A DNA stretch of 64,000 nucleotides from an uncultured Methylophaga sp. (GTDB lineage Bacteria; Pseudomonadota; Gammaproteobacteria; Nitrosococcales; Methylophagaceae), in assembly GCF_947259025.1 (NCBI RefSeq), contig NZ_CAMYKO010000006.1:310001-374000 (forward strand), in the 5' to 3' direction. Shown piece by piece: positions 1 through 8,495 of the stretch. Both the position numbers and the translations under genes were made by a program. The notes below the pieces were generated by a model. That model was not told where the DNA came from. It did not search any database and saw nothing but the letters and a program-made list of their open reading frames with translations. Numbering within the stretch: position 1 is the first letter of the stretch; each line of letters starts with the position of its first letter.

Positions 1-241
1 CCAAATTCATACATGAGTATGAAGACCTGATTAGTCTACAAAACGGCTGAGTTTTTCCTGACCTCTCAGCTGTTCCCCCAAAAAGCCATATTCATTTCAT
101 ACATTCAATAAGCTTATCTCTGTCCAAAGAAGGCAGGATCACCAACCAGTCCATAGAACTCATGGGCGGCGATTGCTATAGTCTGCTCAAAGGATCCTGA
201 ACACTGAGTGTCTTCCCATCGCACAGAAAAGGCTTGAGACA

Positions 242-2629
242 ATGTCCTCTGCTGCAGATTTATCTGCAAAAACCCACCTCTATATCACTATTGCAATAAT
301 TGTTATTGCGTCACTGGGGAAACTGTTTGATTTTCCCGATATTCCCCGTCCAGCGATTGGCTTCGAGCTCAGTGTGAGCCTGGCAGCCGTACTGCGCTAT
401 GGCTATAGAATCATTCCTGCGATCGTGCTCGGCGTTTTAATTTCTCAATTGCTGTTGTCTTCAATACCGGCAATCGCAATAGGCATGACAATATCCTGTG
501 TTGTGGCCGCCGTGCTGGGTAGAGTCAGCATGATGGGTATCGATCATTTCGATAACAACCTCAAAAACAGACAAAGTGTGCTTAGTCTGCTGAGTTGGGG
601 GAGTGGCGTCGCCGCACTTATTTCTACGTTGACGAGCTTGTTGTGGCTGGATGAGGCGGTCGCGGATTTCCAAATTTCATTTGAAGTTTTTTTGCATACC
701 TGGATGTGGACGGCAATGGGCGTATTGTTGATCGCCCCCCGGGTATTGTTGCTGGGCCGCTCTCACTTTGTTAATTCTCATTATGATATGAGACAGATGC
801 TGTGGCTGGGATCCATCACAGTGTCCTGCCTGATCGTGTTCAGCGATTTGATTCTTCATCCCACGCTGAATCATTTATTTCTTCCTTTTATTTTTTACCC
901 GCTCATTGTATGGGGCGCACTATACGCAGGTCTGACGGCAGTTTATGCCGGCGTTTTCCTTATTTTTATTGCTAGCTACAGCAGTCAGTTATTTGGTGTT
1001 GGGTTTTATGCGGCTGTTTCAGCAGGGACTGATCTGGAGATCTGGTCATTTATCATGTCGCTGTTGATAACCGGCCTGGCAGTCGGCATCAGTCAGGCCC
1101 AGCGTGAGGAAACCGAGTGGAAGGCAGCCAGCAGCCGGATGGATGATCTGCTGTCCCGGACTTCAATGACCCTCAAAACGCTCCTGATGTTGCAATGCAA
1201 GACGGCTGTCAATGACATCAGAGGCTGCTACTCAGCGATTTTTCTGGTGGAACAACCGGATAAACTAAAGCTGGAGTCGCAATATAACCTGCCTGAGTCT
1301 TTTATCAAGCCGTTTTCGACATCAGATTTTTATCACCTCAATACGCCGGTCAGAGATTGCTTCAATCGGGCAGAAATGGTCAGCTCAATTGAAAACCCGA
1401 CCAAATGGTTAGACCTGAACACCGATGTGCCTCAGTGGGGTGGTGTGCACTGCTTCCCGATTCTGGATTTATTCCGCAAACCACTGGGCGTGTTGTGTGT
1501 TTTCTACAGCTCTTCAGCGCGTTTTCAACTGGCTGATCTGGAAACCTTACAACGCATCGCCTATCAATCATCTTTGCTGATAGTCAGGAAAAGGGCTGAA
1601 ATTGCCGCGAGGCAAAAGCACCGGGAAGTTGAGAATGAGCGCGCCTTTCTCAGGGCGATTATTGATGCCAACCCGGATGTGATGTTTATCGAAGATCATG
1701 CGCGTAAGCTGACTCACAGCAATCGCGCCTTTGAAGCCCTGACCGGGCTGGATCAGGAACAAACTCTGGGCATGCCTGCAACAGATGTCTTTTCGCAGAG
1801 ATTTGCGCCGTTGACGTCCAAGATGAGCTGGAAAATACTTGAGGGTGAAGCCGCGTTATTACGTGAAGAAGTCTGGCTCAGGAAGCTGGATGATTCAGCA
1901 GTCCTGTTCGATCTGGTCAAAGCGCCTATGAAAGATATTGAAGGGAATATCCGCGGGGTAATCAGTATTGGCCGTGACATTACCCAACACAGGGAAGTCG
2001 AGTCAGAGTTAGTGGCGATGACTGAGGATCAACAGCGCTCGATTGGCCAGGAGCTGCATGATGGTGTCGGACAAAAAGTGGTGGGTATTTCATTTTTGGC
2101 CAAATTACTGGCGCACGGACTGAAAGAAAAAAACTCGGCTTTGGCGCCTAATGCCGCCACACTGGTCACACAAACCAATGAAGTGATCTCTGAAATTCGA
2201 GGACTGGCCAGGGGATTGCTGCCAATTGAACTGGAATCAAACGGACTCAACGCAGCATTGGAGAGCCTCACCAAGTACATTGGCCGCACCTATAACGTGA
2301 CTTGTCATTACCAACCAGATGGTGAGGTGTTGATGAATGATCGCATCGTTTCACTTCACCTTTACCGCATCGCTCAGGAGGCAATGAATAATGCCATCAG
2401 ACATGGCAAAGCCACGCATATTGAACTGAGCCTGACAGTCAGAAAACACCACTTCAGTCTGGTTATCCGTGATAACGGGATTGGTTTCGATTACGACAAA
2501 TATCAGCGTAATAAAAAAATCAATGGCATAGGTTTACAGTCGATGATGTACAGGACTAAGCTGATAAGAGCCAAGGTTGAGTTCAACAAACCCGAAGATA
2601 ATGGCTTTGAAGTCAAAGTTGTCAGATAA
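242..2629 (+). CDS. MASE1-like sensor histidine kinase, NarX/HisKA_3 type
   Basis: A membrane sensor kinase of 795 residues. About eight hydrophobic segments fill residues 1-290 and resemble a MASE1 sensor. A GAF-like region (about 300-455) and a PAS domain (about 468-590, with DANPDVMFIED) follow. The HisKA_3 box RSIGQELHDGVGQ carries the likely phospho-accepting His606. The C-terminal HATPase_c domain shows EAMNNAIRHG and RDNGIGFD. Kinases of this type autophosphorylate and pass phosphate to NarL/FixJ regulators. One is encoded 218 bases downstream at 2848, so the two probably form a pair. Position at the head of the exopolysaccharide locus suggests control of that locus, which is inference. 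The signal sensed is unknown. The ATG start is followed directly by a plausible cytoplasmic tail and first membrane helix. Confidence 0.88.
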   Translation: MSSAADLSAKTHLYITIAIIVIASLGKLFDFPDIPRPAIGFELSVSLAAVLRYGYRIIPAIVLGVLISQLLLSSIPAIAIGMTISCVVAAVLGRVSMMGIDHFDNNLKNRQSVLSLLSWGSGVAALISTLTSLLWLDEAVADFQISFEVFLHTWMWTAMGVLLIAPRVLLLGRSHFVNSHYDMRQMLWLGSITVSCLIVFSDLILHPTLNHLFLPFIFYPLIVWGALYAGLTAVYAGVFLIFIASYSSQLFGVGFYAAVSAGTDLEIWSFIMSLLITGLAVGISQAQREETEWKAASSRMDDLLSRTSMTLKTLLMLQCKTAVNDIRGCYSAIFLVEQPDKLKLESQYNLPESFIKPFSTSDFYHLNTPVRDCFNRAEMVSSIENPTKWLDLNTDVPQWGGVHCFPILDLFRKPLGVLCVFYSSSARFQLADLETLQRIAYQSSLLIVRKRAEIAARQKHREVENERAFLRAIIDANPDVMFIEDHARKLTHSNRAFEALTGLDQEQTLGMPATDVFSQRFAPLTSKMSWKILEGEAALLREEVWLRKLDDSAVLFDLVKAPMKDIEGNIRGVISIGRDITQHREVESELVAMTEDQQRSIGQELHDGVGQKVVGISFLAKLLAHGLKEKNSALAPNAATLVTQTNEVISEIRGLARGLLPIELESNGLNAALESLTKYIGRTYNVTCHYQPDGEVLMNDRIVSLHLYRIAQEAMNNAIRHGKATHIELSLTVRKHHFSLVIRDNGIGFDYDKYQRNKKINGIGLQSMMYRTKLIRAKVEFNKPEDNGFEVKVVR

Positions 2630-2708
2630 CTGACTGTCTCCGAGCAAAGACGCTCTATATTATCAATCAGTGTGGCCGATGATCTGGCCATCATTTCCCC
2701 ATCTTTTA

Positions 2709-2739
2709 TTCCGTATCAGTTCACAAAACTGATTCGGAA
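2709..2739. promoter_or_regulatory. inverted repeat between kinase and regulator genes
   Basis: Thirteen-base arms TTCCGTATCAGTT and AACTGATTCGGAA surround the loop CACAA with one mismatch. No T-run follows, so a factor-independent terminator is unlikely. It could be an operator or an RNA stem in the 218-base gap before the response regulator. Confidence 0.4.
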
Positions 2740-2847
2740 GCTAATGGCAATGTGCGTTGTTATTCAATAAAGCGACATGAATCACATTGACAGTTTTAAT
2801 TAAGTGTTAGCGTGCAAATCCTTTTTTCAGCTTACTGAGGTGTGACC

Positions 2848-3504
2848 ATGGCTCATGAATTGATCAGTGTCATGATAGTTGAAGATCACCAGTTGGTTAG
2901 GCAAGGCATGTCCATGCTGATTAACACTCAGGATGACATGAATGTTGTCCATGAATGTGCCAGCGTCAATCATGCAAAACAATACCTGCAAGCCGCTAAT
3001 AATCAGGTAGATGTGGCGATTATTGATATTTCTCTGGATGACGTATCAGGATTTGAGCTAATCAAGTGGATGCGGATCTATTACGAAAATATCCCCACCC
3101 TCGCCATTTCCATGCATGACGAACTGTTGTATGCCGAGCGCACCATTAAAACCGGTGCGAGAGGCTACATCATGAAGCAGGAAGCATCGGATAAAGTCAT
3201 TAACGGCATCAGGGCAGTGAATGATGGAAAAACTGTGGTGAGCGAAACCATCCGTTCAAGAATTGAGAATCCTGATAATGGTGGTTCTGACTCGGTCATT
3301 GATCGCCTCACCGCCTCTGAATACGAAGTTTTCCAGCTGCTCGCGCGCGGCATGTCCACCAGTGATATCGCCGGTCTCAAAAGCCGAAGTGTGAAAACCA
3401 TTGAAGCGCATCGAGCCAATATCAGAAAAAAACTGGGCCTGGCTGACGGCAATGCCCTGATGCGATACGCCATCAAAATGCAAAGCGATGGCGCCCCCCT
3501 GTAA
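2848..3504 (+). CDS. NarL/FixJ-type response regulator
   Basis: A two-domain regulator of 218 residues. The receiver domain has the acidic pair in VEDH near residue 12, the likely phospho-acceptor Asp60 in AIIDIS, and the conserved lysine in YIMKQ. The C-terminal LuxR-type helix-turn-helix shows LTASEYEVFQLLARGMST and KTIEAHRANIRKKLGL. I prefer ATG 2848 over GTG 2842 because GAGG lies seven bases upstream of the ATG. The gene stops 22 bases before epsB, so it may be co-transcribed with the polysaccharide locus. It is the best candidate in the window for a local regulator of that locus. The usual exosortase-B regulator EpsA is not seen here. Confidence 0.9.
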   Translation: MAHELISVMIVEDHQLVRQGMSMLINTQDDMNVVHECASVNHAKQYLQAANNQVDVAIIDISLDDVSGFELIKWMRIYYENIPTLAISMHDELLYAERTIKTGARGYIMKQEASDKVINGIRAVNDGKTVVSETIRSRIENPDNGGSDSVIDRLTASEYEVFQLLARGMSTSDIAGLKSRSVKTIEAHRANIRKKLGLADGNALMRYAIKMQSDGAPL

Positions 3505-3526
3505 TTTGACGAGAAGGAATGCATGA

Positions 3527-4909
3527 ATGGCAAGCATGCCCATAATCACCCAAGGTAATCTCTCGCTCACCTCATTGCTCAAACACGTCATCGAACCCAT
3601 CGTGGCAGTGTTGACGCTGGTCTCTGTAGCGATGTTCTATGGCGATACCTTAAACCTCAAATACACTATTTTGTGTTTGTTAATTCTGATTATCACCTAT
3701 CCGGGGGAGTGGATCACCACGAGCGTACAGCGTTTTGCCAGAAGGTTGATATCGTCCTGGCTCATTATCGTCGCTTTACTCTTGTTGCTGGGCTACGGCA
3801 CACAAACATTGAAGTATTTCCCCCAGGAAATCGTGGTGACCTGGTCTTTATTAACCCCGCTGATGGTGCTGATGTTCAGCGTGGTCATCAAGATGATTGT
3901 AGGCAGCGTTCAACTGGTCAAGTCTGGCAGCAAGAAAGCCATTGTTATCGGTGCAAATGACCTTGGGGGCAACTTTGCGGCCAGAATGAACGCCGACGAA
4001 TTAAGCATGGTCCAGGTCGTTGGTTTTTTCGATAACCAGACATCCTTGCCCGTGCTGAGAAGTGCCGAAGTGCCACTGCTGGGAGATATGTCCGAAGTCG
4101 CAGCCTATTGCAAAAGCCAGCAGGTGGACAATGTCTACATTGCCCTGCCGATGGCGGCACAGCCCAGAATCTTACAGTTACTGGATGACTTGAGGGACAC
4201 CACAGTATCTATCTATTTTCTGCCGGACTTGTTTTTGTATGACATGATTCAGGCCCGCATAGACACCGTCAACGGCTTGCCTGTGGTGGGTGTTTGTGAG
4301 AGCCCCTTTCTGGGCCTGAATGGCGTGGTCAAGCGCATCAGCGATATCATTCTGTCAGCCATCATTCTGCTGATGATTTCACCCATTTTGTTGGCGCTGG
4401 CGATTGGTGTGAAGGTGAGCTCTCCCGGCCCGGTGCTTTTCAAGCAGTATCGCTATGGTCTTGATGGCAACAAGATCCTTGTCTACAAGTTCAGATCCAT
4501 GCGGGTCCACAAAGAGGGGGACTATGTCAAACAGGCGACCAAGAACGATGATCGAATCACCCCGTTTGGACACTTTATTCGTAAAACCTCACTGGATGAA
4601 CTGCCGCAGTTCATTAATGTATTTCAGGGCCGGATGAGTATTGTCGGACCCAGACCACATGCGGTTTCCCACAATGAGGAATACAGAAAACTCATCAAGG
4701 GCTATATGGTGAGGCATATGGTTAAGCCGGGAATCACAGGTTGGGCACAGGTCAATGGTTTCAGAGGAGAGACGGATACCCTGGACAAAATGGAAAGCCG
4801 TATCCGTCTGGATCTTGAATACCTGCGACACTGGTCGCTCTATCTGGATTTGTGGATCATCCTCAGAACCGTGATCGTTGTGTTCAAGGGCGATGACAAT
4901 GCCTACTAG
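3527..4909 (+). CDS. epsB: undecaprenyl-phosphate glucose phosphotransferase-like initiating enzyme
   Basis: An initiating sugar-1-phosphate transferase of 460 residues, in the polyprenyl hexose-1-phosphate transferase family (WcaJ, GumD, EpsB). It should load the first sugar, probably glucose, from UDP-sugar onto undecaprenyl phosphate at the inner membrane. Several N-terminal membrane segments precede a nucleotide-binding-like central domain (about 135-250). A further membrane helix leads into the catalytic bac_transf domain, with YKFRSMR, TSLDELPQ, SIVGPRPH and KPGITGWAQVNGFRGET. AAGGA eight bases upstream supports ATG 3527. The sugar specificity is inferred from the family, not shown by the sequence. 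Confidence 0.9.
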   Translation: MASMPIITQGNLSLTSLLKHVIEPIVAVLTLVSVAMFYGDTLNLKYTILCLLILIITYPGEWITTSVQRFARRLISSWLIIVALLLLLGYGTQTLKYFPQEIVVTWSLLTPLMVLMFSVVIKMIVGSVQLVKSGSKKAIVIGANDLGGNFAARMNADELSMVQVVGFFDNQTSLPVLRSAEVPLLGDMSEVAAYCKSQQVDNVYIALPMAAQPRILQLLDDLRDTTVSIYFLPDLFLYDMIQARIDTVNGLPVVGVCESPFLGLNGVVKRISDIILSAIILLMISPILLALAIGVKVSSPGPVLFKQYRYGLDGNKILVYKFRSMRVHKEGDYVKQATKNDDRITPFGHFIRKTSLDELPQFINVFQGRMSIVGPRPHAVSHNEEYRKLIKGYMVRHMVKPGITGWAQVNGFRGETDTLDKMESRIRLDLEYLRHWSLYLDLWIILRTVIVVFKGDDNAY

Positions 4910-5266
4910 CCGGACGGTCCACGTAAACTGCTGAAGCGCCCGGCTGATAAAGCCATCAGGCAAATTCTTTATTGTCTGAAGTCCGGTTGCCAGAAACCGG
5001 CTGGCGTTAAGCAGTTAGCAGATTTTTTTCACCCTAAAGTGGCCACTATTGGCATAGCACCAGCTTATGCGCTGAGTGCTTGCCAACTTGTGCTAGCGAT
5101 GCAGCTGACAATTAGGGGTTTCCCCTATATGCATTTTCCAGTCGATATCTCACCATAGTCGCTATACAAGCAACACCTTTTCGACAGTCACCCTCTCCAT
5201 CAATTTTTCACTGTAGTGCGGTTACAGCAAGCTGACTTGTTCGAGATGGCAAAGCACAAAGGAAAT
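4910..5266. other. intergenic region upstream of epsD
   Basis: A 357-base stretch without a convincing gene. It holds small overlapping inverted repeats near 4982-5006 (CCGGTT/AACCGG and GCCAG/CTGGC), a run of seven T at about 5019-5026, and the promoter-like element described separately at 5105-5133. No tRNA or conserved peptide was recognised. Confidence 0.5.
5105..5133 (+). promoter_or_regulatory. putative epsD promoter with an embedded palindrome
   Basis: A sigma-70-like pair: CTGACA (5105-5110), a 17-base spacer, and a weak -10 TATGCA (5128-5133). The spacer contains the palindrome TAGGGG-TTT-CCCCTA (5113-5127). Dyads of this form are typical of LuxR/NarL-family binding sites, so this may be an operator for the regulator at 2848. 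The promoter itself is a weak match. Confidence 0.4.
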
Positions 5267-6199
5267 ATGCAGATGAGAACGACATCATTCTATCGATTGT
5301 TTTTGGCCTTGTTCATCACATTGCTGCTTGGCTGCGATGCTGCTGAAACATCAGACAACAGCCAGGTGGCTGCCAAAGTAAACAATGTAGAAATAACGGT
5401 TCATCAACTTAATCAGGCGATTAGTGCGATGGGAGAAGAGGCACTGAACAAGGATCAGCAAGTGCTCAGACAAGCTGTGCTTGAGAATATGATCCTGCAG
5501 ACACTGATGGAAAATGAAGCAGAAAAAGCAGATCTTGATCGTGAGCCTCATGTCATGCAGTCAATCGAAGCCGCCAAGCGTCGTGTTCTGGCCTCGGCAT
5601 ACATGCAGCAGCTGGCGACGATCAGTCCTTCCATCTCTGAAACGGATATTGAAAACTATTATTCAGCCAACACCGACTTGTTCGCCAACAGAAAGCTCTT
5701 TATCTACCAGCAGGTGACTGTGGAGTCTGATATTGCCAAGTTCGATAATGCACACAAAAAAGTGCAGCAAACGGAGGAGCTCAACGACTTCACTGATTGG
5801 CTCAACAATAACGCGATTCCTTTCAAAGCTATCACTAAAGCTAAAACATCAGAGAATATTCCGCCAAGTCTACTGAAACCCTTGTCAACGCTGGATGTTG
5901 GCCAGATGGGGTTTATCAACCTGGCTGACGGGCTGGTGGTTATTCAGGTCAAAGACAAACAGCTTCAGCCGGTTGAGCTGGAGATGGCCTCGCCGGCTAT
6001 CAGGCAGCACCTCAAAGGTCAGCAACGCAAGGCTCAGATACAGAAAACGGTAGAAATGCTAAAAAATGATGCGGTGATTGAGTACAGCGATAATTTTCAG
6101 CCCGGCTCAGTGGAAACAACGGAAATTAACGATGATGCACTGCAGACCGAAGCAAGCCAGAAGTCATACATAGAGAAAGGTCTGCAGGGGCTCAACTAA
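5267..6199 (+). CDS. epsD: EpsD family SurA-like peptidyl-prolyl isomerase lipoprotein
   Basis: A predicted lipoprotein of about 310 residues. The N-terminal hydrophobic stretch ends in the lipobox LLLGC, with the lipidated Cys near residue 23. A SurA N-terminal-like helical region and a degenerate parvulin-like domain follow. EpsD proteins are standard members of exosortase-B polysaccharide loci and presumably help fold the outer-membrane export proteins. I use ATG 5267, because the longer GTG start at 5216 would put a charged segment before the signal peptide. ATG 5273, nine bases from the AAAGGA ribosome site, is equally possible. The next gene, epsL, starts 14 bases downstream. Confidence 0.8.
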   Translation: MQMRTTSFYRLFLALFITLLLGCDAAETSDNSQVAAKVNNVEITVHQLNQAISAMGEEALNKDQQVLRQAVLENMILQTLMENEAEKADLDREPHVMQSIEAAKRRVLASAYMQQLATISPSISETDIENYYSANTDLFANRKLFIYQQVTVESDIAKFDNAHKKVQQTEELNDFTDWLNNNAIPFKAITKAKTSENIPPSLLKPLSTLDVGQMGFINLADGLVVIQVKDKQLQPVELEMASPAIRQHLKGQQRKAQIQKTVEMLKNDAVIEYSDNFQPGSVETTEINDDALQTEASQKSYIEKGLQGLN

Positions 6200-6213
6200 A
6201 TCAAGCGATTTAC

Positions 6214-7425
6214 ATGAAGAGTCTGCCTGTAAAAATGCCGATGCTTATGTTTGGCTTGTCACAAATGCTGCTGAATCCCGCTGCTGCCGCTGAAGGCGAT
6301 ACCTTTACGCCCTATTACAGCAGTGGTCTGGTTTATGACTCCAACTTGCTGAGAATCGATGATGATAATTCGTCCCGGGTCGGGGGCGAGAGCGGCCGTT
6401 CCGACACCCTGAAGAAAAACCTGCTGGGAATCGATATCAACTGGCAGTATTCAAGGCAGAAATTGCTGGTCAAGGCGGCAGTCAGTGATAACGATTTCCA
6501 ACGCTTTAATACACTTGATTACCAGGGACGCTATTTAAAAACCCAGTGGAACTGGCAGCTTGGCAATTATCTGAGTGGTAATGTCGGGCAGACGTATAAT
6601 CGCGCGCTGGCCAGCTTTAACGATATCAGAGGGCTGTCCGGCAACTTGAGAGAACAACAAAACCGTTTTTTCAATCTGAACTGGCTGATACATCCCAGGT
6701 GGCAGGGCAAGCTCTCCTATACCGGCAGGGAAGTCAAGTACGATGAGGCGATTCAGCGGATTGGTGATTTTCAAAGCGACAACATTAGCGTGGGACTGGA
6801 TTACCTGACACCTAAAGGCAGCCGGGTGGGATTCAGCCTCTCTCAGGAAGCGGGTCAATATCCTAATCGCACAGTCACCGAGGTCAGCACTATCGATGAT
6901 GGCTATACCCAGAATACAGCTTCAGTCGTGGTGGATTGGCAGTATAGCGTCAAAACCAGTTTTCAAATGCAGACAGCCTATGTCAGCAGAGACTACGACA
7001 ATTTACCGGAGCGCGACTACGGGGCCTTTGATAAACGCCTCAGTATGACCTACAAACCAACGGTCAAAACCCGGCTCAAGTTATCGGTATTCGATGAGAC
7101 TTATCCCCGTGATGACCTGCAGGCCAGTGTCAGTGAGAACTTCGGCCAGAGTCTGAAACTGTCATGGCTGCCCACGGCAAAATTAACGCTGGCCGCCAAC
7201 TACCGGAGGGAGTCCCGTGAGGATATTGATGACCCCGGCTTTGTTAGCGGTCCGGTGGCGCAACGCCAGGATGACAATGACAGCTTCGCTTTCAGCCTTA
7301 ATTACGAACCACATCCCCAGCTTGATTTCACAGCCGGGTATAAACGCTTAGAGCGTGAATCAAGCTTGCCATTAGGTGATTTCGATGCCGATATTTTCAG
7401 TCTGACGGCAACAATCAAAATGTAA
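6214..7425 (+). CDS. epsL: EpsL family outer-membrane beta-barrel protein
   Basis: A 403-residue protein with an N-terminal signal sequence (hydrophobic core, then NPAAAA) and a body of alternating short amphipathic strands rich in aromatic and charged residues. This is the pattern of an outer-membrane beta-barrel. It resembles the EpsL family of exosortase-B/PEP-CTERM polysaccharide clusters. Its place between epsD and the OPX gene epsE suggests it provides or supports the outer-membrane pore for the polymer. No catalytic motif is visible. The annotation rests on barrel-like texture and synteny. Confidence 0.75.
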   Translation: MKSLPVKMPMLMFGLSQMLLNPAAAAEGDTFTPYYSSGLVYDSNLLRIDDDNSSRVGGESGRSDTLKKNLLGIDINWQYSRQKLLVKAAVSDNDFQRFNTLDYQGRYLKTQWNWQLGNYLSGNVGQTYNRALASFNDIRGLSGNLREQQNRFFNLNWLIHPRWQGKLSYTGREVKYDEAIQRIGDFQSDNISVGLDYLTPKGSRVGFSLSQEAGQYPNRTVTEVSTIDDGYTQNTASVVVDWQYSVKTSFQMQTAYVSRDYDNLPERDYGAFDKRLSMTYKPTVKTRLKLSVFDETYPRDDLQASVSENFGQSLKLSWLPTAKLTLAANYRRESREDIDDPGFVSGPVAQRQDDNDSFAFSLNYEPHPQLDFTAGYKRLERESSLPLGDFDADIFSLTATIKM

Positions 7426-7459
7426 TTCCAAATCCAACTTGAATAAAGATGGGCCCATT

Positions 7460-8485
7460 ATGAAAAAACTGATCTTCGTTTTACTTCTCAGCATGTCGAC
7501 CTGGCTTTCAGCGGCAGATAATCCGCTCGGCGCGGGTGACATGCTTCGTATTACCGTTTATGACAACCCGGACCTGACCACGGAAACAAGGGTGACCAGT
7601 GATGATAATATCAATTTCCCGCTGATTGGCGTTGTTAATATCTCCGGAAAATCCGTGCCGCAGGTGGAAAAACTGATCGCGACACAACTGGAAAGTCAGG
7701 GATTTCTGCGTAAGCCTCAAGTCAATATCGTGGTGACTGAATTTCTGAGTCAGCAGGTATCGATCCTGGGCAATGTCACGGCGCCCAAGCGTATCCCTTT
7801 GCACAGCGATATGAGTCTGACCGATGTGCTGGCCATGGCCGGTGGTATTACACAACTGGGCTCAGACACGGTGTCCATCATTTCCAGTAAGGGTGACCAG
7901 CCGGGCAAGGAAAAGCTCAGCCTCAGTGACATCTTGAATGGTCAGCAGGCTGATGTGACGGTTTCTCCCGGCGACATTATCTATGTCCACGGGCTACAAG
8001 TATCAGTACTCGGTGCGGTTAATAATCCTGGCAAATACCCCATCACTGAGGAGTCCAGCACCGTGTCCGATTTTATTGCGCTGGCTGGTGGCATCGCATC
8101 GATGGGCAGTGATGAGGTGACAGTCACCCGACACCAAGCAGAGCAGCAGGAAAAGCACACGGTTATCAATCTGAACGAGATGTTTACCGGTGAAAACAAG
8201 TTACAAAACATGGCCCTGCAGGAGGGGGATGTGATTTATGTGCCCCGTGAGCCGAAGTTTTACATTTACGGCGAGGTCAATAACAGCGGCGCTTATCGCT
8301 ATGAAAACAATATGACCGTGTTTCAGGCGCTGGCGATTGGTGGCGGATTATCCCCCCGTGGCAGTGAGAATGGACTCACCCTTAAACGAAAAAATGCACA
8401 AGGTGAATTTGAAACCCATGAAGTGAATGGCACCACCCGAATTCAAAAAGACGATGTTATTTACGTGAAAGAAGCGCTTTTCTAA
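7460..8485 (+). CDS. epsE: OPX family polysaccharide export protein
   Basis: A periplasmic or outer-membrane export protein of about 341 residues. ATG 7460 opens a clear signal peptide ending LSAA, whereas the upstream TTG at 7439 does not. The mature part begins with a Poly_export domain (GAGDMLRITVYDNPDL). Three SLBB-like repeats follow, seen as VSILGNVTAPKRI, VSVLGAVNNPGKYPI and FYIYGEVNNSGAY, each followed by a GGG/AGG turn. There is no lipobox cysteine and no C-terminal amphipathic helix like that of Wza, since the protein ends soon after the last SLBB repeat. It sits next to epsF (10-base gap), the expected co-polymerase partner. Confidence 0.9.
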   Translation: MKKLIFVLLLSMSTWLSAADNPLGAGDMLRITVYDNPDLTTETRVTSDDNINFPLIGVVNISGKSVPQVEKLIATQLESQGFLRKPQVNIVVTEFLSQQVSILGNVTAPKRIPLHSDMSLTDVLAMAGGITQLGSDTVSIISSKGDQPGKEKLSLSDILNGQQADVTVSPGDIIYVHGLQVSVLGAVNNPGKYPITEESSTVSDFIALAGGIASMGSDEVTVTRHQAEQQEKHTVINLNEMFTGENKLQNMALQEGDVIYVPREPKFYIYGEVNNSGAYRYENNMTVFQALAIGGGLSPRGSENGLTLKRKNAQGEFETHEVNGTTRIQKDDVIYVKEALF

Positions 8486-8495
8486 GGACCCGTCC

